64,000 bases of DNA from Pedobacter sp. BMA. Its GTDB lineage: Bacteria; Bacteroidota; Bacteroidia; Sphingobacteriales; Sphingobacteriaceae. The stretch covers positions 310,001 to 374,000 of the forward strand of contig NZ_LECU01000005.1 in the NCBI RefSeq assembly GCF_001027745.1, in the 5' to 3' direction. Positions 56,989 through 64,000 of the stretch are shown piece after piece (within the stretch, counting starts at the first letter, position 1; each line of letters starts with the position of its first letter). The position numbers and the translations under genes were made by a program. The notes beneath the pieces were generated by a model that worked only from the letters and a program-made list of their open reading frames with translations, ran no database searches and was not told the DNA's origin.

Positions 56989-57015
56989 ACCGCATTACAC
57001 CTGATGTAATGCGGT
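56989..57015. terminator. Bidirectional terminator overlapping a stop codon
   Basis: Perfect 11 bp stem ACCGCATTACA/TGTAATGCGGT with a 5-base loop between the LapA-like gene and the convergent receiver-like gene; the minus-strand gene ends inside it. Confidence 0.8.
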
Positions 57016-57297
57016 CATAATTTCTCCGTAAAGCAAACCACTTCCACCACCATAGTGCTGAATAATTTTTAAACCGGGTCGCAATTCCAGCAGACTTACC
57101 TTTAAAGCTTTTTCTGCTTCATGGTCTATTCCGTTACCAAGTAAAACCAGATCAATGTGCTGTGCTTTACAAATGGCAACCGCTTCCTCATCTAAACACA
57201 CACAAATGCCTTTCCACTCCGGCCTGGCATTTAGTAAACGATTCATCACCACTGTAATTTCTGTATCTCTCCCGATGTAAAGTATGATAGTTTGCAT
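56995..57297 (-). CDS. Receiver-like protein without phospho-acceptor Asp
   Basis: A 100-residue protein with alternating strands and helices: TIILYIG, RDTEITVVMNRLLN, GICVCLD, EEAVAICKA, IDLVLLGNGID, ALKVSLLELR, LKIIQHYGG. The pattern fits a response-regulator receiver fold, but the end of the third strand is LLGNG where an Asp would be phosphorylated. It is therefore likely a pseudo-receiver or an unrelated Rossmann-like fold. No DNA-binding domain is attached. It is convergent with the LapA-like gene. Confidence 0.55.
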   Translation of the reverse strand: MQTIILYIGRDTEITVVMNRLLNARPEWKGICVCLDEEAVAICKAQHIDLVLLGNGIDHEAEKALKVSLLELRPGLKIIQHYGGGSGLLYGEIMTALHQV

Positions 57298-57317
57298 ATT
57301 TTTTAAAAACGAATAAA

Positions 57318-57343
57318 CCCCGCAGAAAGTAAAATCTGCGAGG
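57318..57343 (-). terminator. Terminator of the pirin gene
   Basis: Stem CGCAGA/TCTGCG (57321-57326 and 57335-57340) with an 8-base loop. On the minus strand TTTATTCGTTTTTAAAA follows. It lies about 20 bases after the pirin stop. Confidence 0.6.
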
Positions 57344-57362
57344 CATGATAAAAAATGTTTTA

Positions 57363-58085
57363 TTAGTTCAATTCCATTGGAACATCCATCAACAATACTT
57401 CCGCACCATCGGTATTGGCTTTAAAACTGATGTGGTCTGTATCCCATATACCAAACCCATCTCTTGCACTTGCGGTTTGTCCGTTAATGGTCACTTCGCC
57501 GCTGATCACAAATGCGTAAACTCCATTTTCACTTCTTTTAATCTGATACTCAGTTTCGAAACCGGCATCAAACTTTCCTAACGAAAACCAGGCGTCCTGA
57601 TGGATCCAAACACCAGCATCATCCGCACTTGGCGATAAAATCTGCTGGAAGTTATTATGACGTGCATCAACGTCTAAAGTCATCTGGTCATAACGTGGAG
57701 TAACATTCTTTTTATTTGGAAACAACCAGATCTGCAGTAAGCTCAGCTTCTCCGCTTCCAATGCATTGAACTCACTATGGCTAACCCCTGTACCTGCGCT
57801 CATCACCTGAATTTCACCGCTTTTAATCACGGCTGAATTCCCCATACTGTCTTTGTGCGCAATAGCACCCGATAATGGAATGGTGATAATTTCCATATTG
57901 TCGTGCGGGTGAGTACCAAAACCCATTCCGCCATCAATCAAGTCATCATTTAAAACCCTTAAAACACCAAAGTGCATTCTTTCAGGATTGTAATAATTTG
58001 CAAAACTGAACGAGTGATGAGCATTTAACCATCCGTGATTGGCATGGCCTCTGGTATTTGATTTGTGCAAAATAAACTGTGACAT
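57363..58085 (-). CDS. Pirin family protein
   Basis: A bicupin of about 240 residues from the ATG at 58085 (MSQFILHKSNTRGH). The first cupin has HHSFSFANYY and HPHDNMEIITIPLSG (metal-binding His/Glu), the second is less conserved, as in bacterial YhhW-type pirins that can degrade quercetin. An ORF nine codons longer starts at 58112, but a -7 box at 58110-58117 makes that unlikely. Confidence 0.9.
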   Translation of the reverse strand: MSQFILHKSNTRGHANHGWLNAHHSFSFANYYNPERMHFGVLRVLNDDLIDGGMGFGTHPHDNMEIITIPLSGAIAHKDSMGNSAVIKSGEIQVMSAGTGVSHSEFNALEAEKLSLLQIWLFPNKKNVTPRYDQMTLDVDARHNNFQQILSPSADDAGVWIHQDAWFSLGKFDAGFETEYQIKRSENGVYAFVISGEVTINGQTASARDGFGIWDTDHISFKANTDGAEVLLMDVPMELN

Positions 58086-58109
58086 AAATTTCCTTTCTTG
58101 TTTATGATA

Positions 58110-58117
58110 CAAATTTA
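58110..58117 (-). promoter_or_regulatory. -7 box of the pirin gene
   Basis: Minus-strand TAAATTTG fits TAnnTTTG, 25 bases before the ATG at 58085; the -33 element is weak. Confidence 0.4.
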
Positions 58118-58164
58118 CAACAACATTTAGCGCTGCACATTGATGTAGGATAAGTAATGCTCAT

Positions 58165-58845
58165 TCACTTACCCACCCTTCTCAACACGGCTTCGCTGTT
58201 CAGCTCCCTTAATGCATCCAGTGCAATCCAGTTTGCTTTCTTATTCTGCTGCTCGAGAATGTGCCGGGCGGTTGCAATGGCATAATCATGCAAAAACGCA
58301 TTTCGTTTCCCAATCTGCCGCAAAGCCCAGTTTATCGCCTTCTTTACAAAATTGCGGTGATCGCAGGCATGCACTTCAATGAGTGGCAAGAAACTCAGGA
58401 ACGTCTCATCAGGCTCTTTTTTAAGGTGTACTGCGGCATCCGCCATGAGCACAAAGCCCGCACGTTTTACAAATTCTTTTTCTGCTTTGGCAAACTCAAA
58501 AACTTTCGACTTAAAATAAGGCGTTTTAACGAAGAGATTGCCGCAAGCCTGGTCACATATATCCCACGAGCTAAAATCGCTTACCCACGCATCAATTTGC
58601 GCTTCTTCGACCATTTTATACTCACCAATAAAAGTCGCTAAAAGCCGGGCCTCATGATAACCCGTTTCCCAAAGCAAAAGCGATAGTTCATGGTTACGAC
58701 CAATTTCCCTGGCCAGCTGCCTGATATGAGGCACACGGATACCATAGGCCCTTGACACATCAATCCCGAAGTGAGACATTTTTATCAAATACGTAGGATC
58801 ACCCAGCTTGCTTAGTTCATGAAGAATAAAGTCCACATCATTCAT
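58165..58845 (-). CDS. DNA alkylation repair protein (AlkD-like)
   Basis: A 226-residue all-helical HEAT-like repeat protein. YGIRVPHIRQLAREIG, ARLLATFIGEY, FSSWDICDQACGNLFVKT (the catalytic-pocket segment with Trp and Asp) and FVKRAGFVLMADAAVH match AlkD-type 3-methyladenine glycosylases. It removes alkylated bases. A promoter could not be found in the 161 bases before it. Confidence 0.88.
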   Translation of the reverse strand: MNDVDFILHELSKLGDPTYLIKMSHFGIDVSRAYGIRVPHIRQLAREIGRNHELSLLLWETGYHEARLLATFIGEYKMVEEAQIDAWVSDFSSWDICDQACGNLFVKTPYFKSKVFEFAKAEKEFVKRAGFVLMADAAVHLKKEPDETFLSFLPLIEVHACDHRNFVKKAINWALRQIGKRNAFLHDYAIATARHILEQQNKKANWIALDALRELNSEAVLRRVGK

Positions 58846-58972
58846 TACACTAATGTATTGATTTTTTAGTATTCCGGTTTCTCACTATTATTTATCAGCA
58901 CGCGCACAGAACTAAAAGCAATAAAATTGCGATACCGTGAAATTTGTCTACTGCGTTTACTGCAATTTTATC

Positions 58973-58980
58973 TAAGTTTG
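58973..58980 (+). promoter_or_regulatory. -7 box of the methyltransferase gene
   Basis: TAAGTTTG fits TAnnTTTG, 27 bases before the ATG at 59007. It supports that start over an ORF start at 58944. Confidence 0.4.
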
Positions 58981-59006
58981 CACCTTCCAAAACAAAAAGC
59001 TCAGTT

Positions 59007-59738
59007 ATGCAACGCAAGTGGTTCCAATATTGGTTTAATTCACCATATTATCATATCCTGTACCAACAAAGAAACCATGCTGAAGCCGAGTTTTTTATTG
59101 ATAACCTGACCAAGTTCCTTAATCCTCCGGCCGACTCAAAAATGCTCGACATCGCTTGCGGAAAAGGACGTCACTCGATTTATCTCAACAAAAAAGGGTT
59201 TGATGTTACGGGAATAGACTTATCTGAACAAAGCATCAAATACGCCAGGCAATTCGAAAACAATAAGCTTCACTTTCTCGTTCACGATATGAGAAAGCTT
59301 TTTTACATCAATTATTTCGACATTGCCTTAAACCTGTTCACCAGTTTTGGTTATTTTGAAACCGAAAAAGAGCACGTAAATGCACTTAAAACCTTCAGAA
59401 AATGCCTTAAAGCAGATGGTGTCCTGATCATTGATTACTTCAACACTGAAAAAATCATCAGAAATTTAAACTCTTGCGAAGTAAAGTCACTCGACGGAAT
59501 TAATTTCAACATCACTAAAAATGTGGTAGATGGCAAGATCATCAAAAAAATAAATTTCGAAGATCAGCAAAAGGTGTATAATTTTGAAGAGCGGGTACAG
59601 GCGTTTAGTGTTGAGGATTTCACCCGGATGTTAACCAAGGCAGGCCTGGTGATCCAGAAATCGTTCGGAAGTTATTCGCTTGAGGATTTTGAATTGCCAG
59701 AATCTGATCGTTTAATTTTAATCTGCAAAAAAGCATGA
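59007..59738 (+). CDS. Class I SAM-dependent methyltransferase
   Basis: About 243 residues from the ATG at 59007. The SAM-binding motif is MLDIACGKGRHSIYL (motif I) followed by VTGIDLSEQSIKYAR (motif II) and FDIALNLFTSFGYF (motif IV region). Its substrate is not identified. It overlaps the next gene by 4 bases, so they form an operon with the PAP2 and ZIP genes. Confidence 0.85.
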   Translation: MQRKWFQYWFNSPYYHILYQQRNHAEAEFFIDNLTKFLNPPADSKMLDIACGKGRHSIYLNKKGFDVTGIDLSEQSIKYARQFENNKLHFLVHDMRKLFYINYFDIALNLFTSFGYFETEKEHVNALKTFRKCLKADGVLIIDYFNTEKIIRNLNSCEVKSLDGINFNITKNVVDGKIIKKINFEDQQKVYNFEERVQAFSVEDFTRMLTKAGLVIQKSFGSYSLEDFELPESDRLILICKKA

Positions 59739-60298
59739 TAGAAAGCATACAGCAATTTGATGTTGAATTGTTTTTGAAAATCCACCGGGGGCTTTCAAAC
59801 AGCTTTTTCGATTGGCTGATGCCGTTGATGCGAAACCGGTTTTTCTGGTCACCGCTTTACCTTTTTATCATTATATTCTGCATTAAGCAGTATAAAAAGC
59901 AAGGCTATTATATCATTGGAATGTTGCTGGCCACGTTCGCACTGGGCGATCTGATATCCGCCAGACTCATCAAACCCTTCGTGGCCAGGGTAAGGCCCTG
60001 CAACGACTTTACCCTGTCGGTCGATATCATCCACCGTGTTCCCTGTGGAAGTGGCTTAAGCTTTCCATCATCACATGCCACCAATCATTTTGCCATTGCG
60101 GTATTTTTGATCTGCCTGTTTTACAGCCGCTGGAAACCGGTTTTACCGCTTGGCATTACCTGGGCTGCAATTATTAGCTTTGCGCAGGTATACGTCGGCG
60201 TACACTACCCTGTTGATGTGACTACAGGCGCAATACTTGGAACGGTAATTGGTTTTGCATGTTCCCGAATATTTAAAAAATTACAACCCGATTTTTAA
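59735..60298 (+). CDS. PAP2 family phosphatase
   Basis: A 187-residue membrane phosphatase with several helices. The three catalytic blocks are visible: KPFVARVRP (about 80-88), PSSHATNHF (about 111-119) and SFAQVYVGVHYPVDV (about 148-162). Such enzymes dephosphorylate undecaprenyl pyrophosphate or lipid phosphates in the envelope. It overlaps the methyltransferase gene and the ZIP gene. Confidence 0.93.
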   Translation: MIESIQQFDVELFLKIHRGLSNSFFDWLMPLMRNRFFWSPLYLFIIIFCIKQYKKQGYYIIGMLLATFALGDLISARLIKPFVARVRPCNDFTLSVDIIHRVPCGSGLSFPSSHATNHFAIAVFLICLFYSRWKPVLPLGITWAAIISFAQVYVGVHYPVDVTTGAILGTVIGFACSRIFKKLQPDF

Positions 60299-61014
60299 TG
60301 GAAGCCTGGAAATTTGCTGTACTTTTTTGCTGTGCTTTTTTTGGGGGGTCTACCATCTTCCTCGTTAAGAGCGACAAATCCAAATTACTGAAACTGATTT
60401 TATCATTCAGCGGTTCCTATCTCTTTGCCATTACCGTTTTACACCTGATTCCTGACGCATATAGCGGAACAGATAAAAATGAAATAGGCATTTTCATTCT
60501 CATTGGCTTCCTGCTTCAGATTTTTCTTGAACAATTCTCCGAGGGAGTAGAACACGGACATATTCACAAACACCACGATGGTCATGTGTTTCCTTTCGGC
60601 ATTATGATCAGCCTTTGTCTCCATGCCTTTCTTGAAGGGATGCCGTTGGCTAAAGATCAGCACAATGAATTGATATTTGGCATTTCCCTGCACCACATTC
60701 CTGCTGCCTTCGCCCTGGCCAGCATTTTGATGCAAAATCACTTCAAAAAAGGAAGCATCATATTGTACCTCTTCATTTTCGCTGTAATGGCCCCTCTTGG
60801 CTTTTATGTAAGCGTAGGATTAAGCAATGGTACAATCGGTGGAATAGATGCCTATTTCAATAAGATAATGGGAATCGTGATTGGAATATTTCTACACATC
60901 TCCACCACAATTTTATTCGAATCGAGTGCTGACCATAAAATCAACACCCGCAAAATGGTGGCAGTTATGCTCGGCATAGGGGTGGCATTGATTGGTTTCT
61001 TTGCAGGACATTAA
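60298..61014 (+). CDS. ZIP family metal transporter
   Basis: A 238-residue membrane protein with about eight helices. HLIPDAYSG (about 44-52) and CLHAFLEGMPL (about 109-119) are ZIP signatures, as is SLHHIPAAFALAS; a His-rich loop GVEHGHIHKHHDGH (about 83-96) fits zinc or related divalent metal import. Its start overlaps the stop of the PAP2 gene (TAATG). Confidence 0.9.
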   Translation: MEAWKFAVLFCCAFFGGSTIFLVKSDKSKLLKLILSFSGSYLFAITVLHLIPDAYSGTDKNEIGIFILIGFLLQIFLEQFSEGVEHGHIHKHHDGHVFPFGIMISLCLHAFLEGMPLAKDQHNELIFGISLHHIPAAFALASILMQNHFKKGSIILYLFIFAVMAPLGFYVSVGLSNGTIGGIDAYFNKIMGIVIGIFLHISTTILFESSADHKINTRKMVAVMLGIGVALIGFFAGH

Positions 61015-61019
61015 TTCAT

Positions 61020-61163
61020 TTACTTCTTTTCTTTCTTTTTACCAAAACCCCAGGGGCAGTGCTTACACTTGTTTTTACAACAATAGCCACGCTTCAGATG
61101 ATAAGCTTCCGTAAAAACCATAAATCCTTCTTCATTAAAATAAAAGTCTTCGCCTTCTTTCAT
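61020..61163 (-). CDS. Small Cys-rich protein (DUF5522-like)
   Basis: A 47-residue protein too short for most gene callers. It reads MKEGEDFYFNEEGFMVFTEA at the start, then YCCKNKCKHCPWGFG. The C-C-x3-C-x2-C cluster followed by PWG matches small proteins of DUF5522 type common in Bacteroidota. It may bind a metal or nucleic acid, which is inference. It converges with the ZIP gene, with stops 3 bases apart. Confidence 0.8.
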   Translation of the reverse strand: MKEGEDFYFNEEGFMVFTEAYHLKRGYCCKNKCKHCPWGFGKKKEKK

Positions 61164-61246
61164 GTCTTAATTTTTGAATCAGTGAATTTTGAATGATTGG
61201 GTTTAGCTGACTTTCCATTCACTCATGCGCTCTCCCACTCATTCAA

Positions 61247-62194
61247 TCATTTGCTATTCAGTATCTTCACAACCAAGGCGTTGCTAAAATAATCCTTTAG
61301 CTGGCTACCATCACCATGAAGCGTCCAAACCTGGCTTGGCTTCACTTTCTCAATAGTTTCCAGTATAGCATCCCAGTCTGCATGGTCAGAAATATAAAGT
61401 GATATACCATTCTGCTGCTGGAGGTTCTTCCAGCCCGATGCAAAAGCCCTCACTACATTGATAGCTTTATGGTAGCTGTGAAAAACCATAGGCGGCACAA
61501 TGTATACCTGATGCTGATGGTTATTCTTCATCACTTTCCGGTCATACATTTTATATGCACCCAATTTCATCCCATAATCCTCATATATCTTTACAAAGGG
61601 CATAATGCTGTGGTGTACCATAATGTTTTTCTCCGGACAAAAATCATTGAGCAGCTGGATAATTCTCTGGCTCTTTCCCAGCGCATAGGCACCCAGCATG
61701 ATATTGGAATCTGTATCGTTAAGCTTTTTAATCTCCTCCACCGCCGATGGATGTTTCGTCTCAGGATTAGCAAAAGTACTCTCTGTAATCAGTACATCGG
61801 CCCGAACGAACTCAAATGGTTCACAGGTAATATCAGCTTCCAGTTTATAATCACCCGTATACAGGTACCTTATGCCCTGATATACCATTAAAACCTGGGC
61901 AGAACCCAGAATATGTCCGGCTGCATGAAATGAAATTTCCACACCACCTATGTTGAAGGTTTCATTGTAACGCTGAACATGAAAGTCGACAGCCGCAAAC
62001 TTACGGTAACGATGCTTCATGAAACTTTCAGTTGCTGCAGTACAGTAAACATTCTGGCTGCCACCTATTGCGTGGTCGCCGTGCGCATGAGAAACTACTG
62101 CTTCTTTTACCGGCTGCTGAGGATCAAGGTAAAAATCCCCGTATGTGCAATACAAGCCTACAGGGGTAATCGTAATAAAATCGTCTAAAATCAT
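61247..62194 (-). CDS. MBL-fold exonuclease (ligase-associated type)
   Basis: A 315-residue metallo-beta-lactamase fold nuclease related to the ligase-associated DNA exonucleases. Metal ligands are in SHAHGDHAIGG (HxHxDH, about 35-45), GHILGSAQV (His about 94) and TGDYK (Asp about 113); SDHADW supplies a late His (beta-CASP-like end). In many genomes this gene sits beside an ATP-dependent DNA ligase and a helicase, but no such gene is in the window. It would trim DNA ends in repair. Confidence 0.78.
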   Translation of the reverse strand: MILDDFITITPVGLYCTYGDFYLDPQQPVKEAVVSHAHGDHAIGGSQNVYCTAATESFMKHRYRKFAAVDFHVQRYNETFNIGGVEISFHAAGHILGSAQVLMVYQGIRYLYTGDYKLEADITCEPFEFVRADVLITESTFANPETKHPSAVEEIKKLNDTDSNIMLGAYALGKSQRIIQLLNDFCPEKNIMVHHSIMPFVKIYEDYGMKLGAYKMYDRKVMKNNHQHQVYIVPPMVFHSYHKAINVVRAFASGWKNLQQQNGISLYISDHADWDAILETIEKVKPSQVWTLHGDGSQLKDYFSNALVVKILNSK

Positions 62195-62262
62195 GACTGG
62201 ATTTATGGGAATAATAATTTGTGGGGTTCAGTTGATGATTTTCCCGGAGCCAGGCAGTGCAT

Positions 62263-62877
62263 TTACTCAGAAACCTTTAAATCTGCTGCTGCTTTCAAAA
62301 ACTGTCGATGCAAGGCTAACACCTGTTCAATAACCGGATGCTTTTCATCATTAATCAGAAAATGATTGGCCATTTTCACTTTTTCTTCATCACTGAGTTG
62401 TTTATCCATCCGGGCCTTAACCTGCTCAGCCGTAACCTGATCGCGGTTCATTACCCTTTGTATCCTCACTTCTGCCGGCGCAGTAACCAGAATGGTGGTA
62501 TCGCACATTTTATACGAACCACTCTCAAAAAGCAGAGCCGCTTCCTTAAGGGTATAAGGAACATTAGGGTTAACATTGGCCTCCCAGGCATCAAAGGCAC
62601 GGAATACGGCCGGATGTACCAATCCGTTTAGTTTGTTTAACTCAGCCTCGTTGTTGAAAACAATTCCCGCAATATGCTTATTATTCAGCTTTCCATCCTC
62701 GAAATAACTCTCCTCACCAAAAGCCAGCTTTACGCCTGCAATCAATTCAGCATCCTGAATCATGATGTTTTTGGCTTCAGTATCGGCGTAAAAAACCGGA
62801 ATACCCAACACTTCAAAAACCTTACATACAGTAGTTTTTCCGCTACCAATTCCGCCCGTTATGCCTACTTTATACAT
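62263..62877 (-). CDS. coaE: Dephospho-CoA kinase
   Basis: Last step of coenzyme A synthesis: phosphorylates the 3'-OH of dephospho-CoA. The P-loop is GGIGSGKTTVCKVF (about 8-21), with FYADTEAK and LFESG (lid and substrate segments) in their usual places; 204 residues is the normal size. Its ATG overlaps the stop of the YbbR-domain gene, indicating an operon. Confidence 0.96.
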   Translation of the reverse strand: MYKVGITGGIGSGKTTVCKVFEVLGIPVFYADTEAKNIMIQDAELIAGVKLAFGEESYFEDGKLNNKHIAGIVFNNEAELNKLNGLVHPAVFRAFDAWEANVNPNVPYTLKEAALLFESGSYKMCDTTILVTAPAEVRIQRVMNRDQVTAEQVKARMDKQLSDEEKVKMANHFLINDEKHPVIEQVLALHRQFLKAAADLKVSE

Positions 62878-63824
62878 TATTTTTCTACTACAAAATCTAC
62901 TTTAGCCGGAGTAATACTTACCAGTTTACAGTAACCCGGAAATTCGCTTAATTTAACCGTAAACTGATTATGATGGAGTTTCGACCATTCATCTGCATCA
63001 ACCACGGCAGTAATAAAATCAGCATCAACCTGGTTAAAGTTGCCCAAAGCCACTAAGAAAGTAACCTTTACTTTTTTAGGATAAAGTTTTATACTGTTGT
63101 AATTCCTGTTATTGATTATTTTCAATGGAACCTCCAGTGTTTTCTCCGTAAATTCATCGACACCCAGTTTAACCTCAACCGATGAAGGATAAATGCTTAC
63201 GTTTTTATGGATGCTATGCTGCAAGGCAACCCTGATGGTGCTGCTCGATTGTACTTTATTTAGTTTTAAAGTGTCAGTAGGCCAGGATGTTATTTTATTG
63301 AGCTCCTCTAAAGGACCGGCAACTTTAACAAATTTTGGGTTCAGAAGAATCTCATTCGCTATTCCATACTGTTTCACAAATTCGACTTTTTGAATCAGCT
63401 TTATCGGAACCCGCTTTACCACCCGCTTGGTAAAATCAAAATACAGGGTATCAGGTTTAATTGAAATCACTTTCTGTGCACTTTCCACTTGCTGGTTGAT
63501 ACTGAAAAGCTGATCAGAACAGACAATAAAATCTTTACTGTTTAATTGATTCAGGTTAACAGCAATAGAAGGAGGACTGATCCTCAAACGGGCAAAAAGC
63601 AACTGCCACCCTGTACCTTCCACCTGTAAATCAACCGTGTCAGACTGCAATGGATAAAAAGCCCGCTTCGTGGGCGAGTTTTTAAACACCAGCACGGTTT
63701 TCGCATTATAGATATACTTATTGTTTAAAGCCATGAAAAACCATGCTGCAATAGCCAGCGCCAGGCAAGCCAAAAGGCTTAAAACACGTCTTCTCTCAAT
63801 TTTAGTTAACCGGATAAAGGGCAT
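62877..63824 (-). CDS. YbbR-like domain protein (CdaR-like)
   Basis: A 315-residue membrane protein: one N-terminal transmembrane helix (about 14-32) and a periplasmic region (about 40-315) with YbbR-like beta repeats (LEVPLKIINNRNY, RVPIKLIQKVEF and PKFVKVAGPLEELN are typical). In other bacteria YbbR proteins interact with a diadenylate cyclase; no such gene is in the window. It lies between yajC and coaE, the usual neighbourhood for the phylum. Confidence 0.8.
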   Translation of the reverse strand: MPFIRLTKIERRRVLSLLACLALAIAAWFFMALNNKYIYNAKTVLVFKNSPTKRAFYPLQSDTVDLQVEGTGWQLLFARLRISPPSIAVNLNQLNSKDFIVCSDQLFSINQQVESAQKVISIKPDTLYFDFTKRVVKRVPIKLIQKVEFVKQYGIANEILLNPKFVKVAGPLEELNKITSWPTDTLKLNKVQSSSTIRVALQHSIHKNVSIYPSSVEVKLGVDEFTEKTLEVPLKIINNRNYNSIKLYPKKVKVTFLVALGNFNQVDADFITAVVDADEWSKLHHNQFTVKLSEFPGYCKLVSITPAKVDFVVEK

Positions 63825-63891
63825 AGCACAATAAATTGTCGCTTAATGAAAAATATCATTAACCATAAAGTCAAATGTAATAAAACAAAAA

Positions 63892-63915
63892 CAGTCCCGA
63901 AAGTTTTCGGGACTG
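63892..63915 (-). terminator. Terminator between yajC and the YbbR gene
   Basis: Stem CAGTCCCGAA/TTCGGGACTG with a 4-base loop; the minus strand runs on into TTTTTGTTTTATT. It should end or attenuate the yajC transcript. Confidence 0.85.
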
Positions 63916-63939
63916 CGCTTATATTTTGATGAGAATCAA

Positions 63940-64000
63940 TTATGCTTTAACCGCAGGAGCAGCTGCTTTAGTAGCATCCAGGGATACTGCTGATTTATCG
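63940..64000 (-). CDS. yajC: Preprotein translocase subunit YajC, C-terminal fragment
   Basis: Only the last 19 codons and the stop are inside the window; the gene continues past base 64000. The translated end is DKSAVSLDATKAAAPAVKA. The DKSAVS segment resembles the C-terminal end of YajC proteins of Pedobacter, in which a short Ala-rich tail follows, and yajC next to a YbbR gene is common. The identity is inferred from this short tail and the context. Confidence 0.65.
   Translation of the reverse strand, partial: DKSAVSLDATKAAAPAVKA

Overview
The window is a 64 kb, gene-dense, moderately AT-rich piece of a chromosome from a Bacteroidota bacterium, most likely Sphingobacteriaceae and close to Pedobacter. 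The grounds are a type IX secretion sorting domain, a fused SecDF, trigger factor next to ClpP and ClpX, an ECF sigma factor followed by a double-membrane anti-sigma candidate, several TAnnTTTG-type promoter boxes (the Bacteroidota -7 element), the near absence of Shine-Dalgarno sites, and many outer-membrane and lipoprotein genes. No prophage, insertion sequence, CRISPR array or rRNA operon was seen; most genes are ordinary housekeeping genes.

Layout. 1-2.6 kb: protein quality control (clpX start, clpP, tig) and tRNA-Leu(TAG). 2.6-8.4 kb: a GreA-like factor, nitroreductase, an ABC-F ATPase, a DUF4397 lipoprotein, and an ECF sigma plus membrane anti-sigma/barrel pair. 8.4-16.5 kb: SlyD-like FKBP, a thioredoxin-fold DUF255 protein, a frameshifted DUF1016 nuclease gene, dipeptide epimerase, GH25 lysozyme, MFS carrier, GH43 enzyme. 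16.5-29.5 kb: metabolism and secretion (metZ-like, OsmC, ispE, thyA, folA, secDF, type II NADH dehydrogenase, HMG-CoA lyase-like, GNAT, iron permease-like, fructose-bisphosphate aldolase, accD). 29.7-40.4 kb: M28 peptidase, cytochrome bd (cydAB), a small unknown protein, cysteine desulfurase, phosphoglucosamine mutase-like, M20 peptidase, a T9SS-exported SGNH hydrolase, DUF493. 40.5-52.6 kb: UvrD/PcrA helicase, SMC, M28 lipoprotein, rsmG, glycosyltransferase, then tgt, LptF/G-like permease and an EamA carrier. 52.6-53.9 kb: a 1.28 kb stretch without a gene. 53.9-64 kb: a three-part outer-membrane metallopeptidase-like protein, LapA-like protein, pseudo-receiver, pirin, AlkD-like, methyltransferase, PAP2 phosphatase, ZIP carrier, a 47-residue Cys-rich protein, MBL exonuclease, coaE, YbbR protein and the end of yajC.

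How they work together. Thymidylate synthase and dihydrofolate reductase form a folate/dTMP pair; cydA and cydB encode one oxidase; clpX/clpP/tig form the usual proteostasis cluster; yajC, ybbR and coaE are close neighbours on one strand; tgt is followed by an LPS-export type permease. The points most worth a second look are the sigma/dual-membrane anti-sigma pair, the 934-residue HExxH-propeller-barrel protein, the leader of tgt (an interleaved stem pair overlapping a 10-codon ORF) together with a Tgt that lacks the zinc cysteines, the gene-free 1.28 kb region, and the 2-base deletion in the DUF1016 gene.
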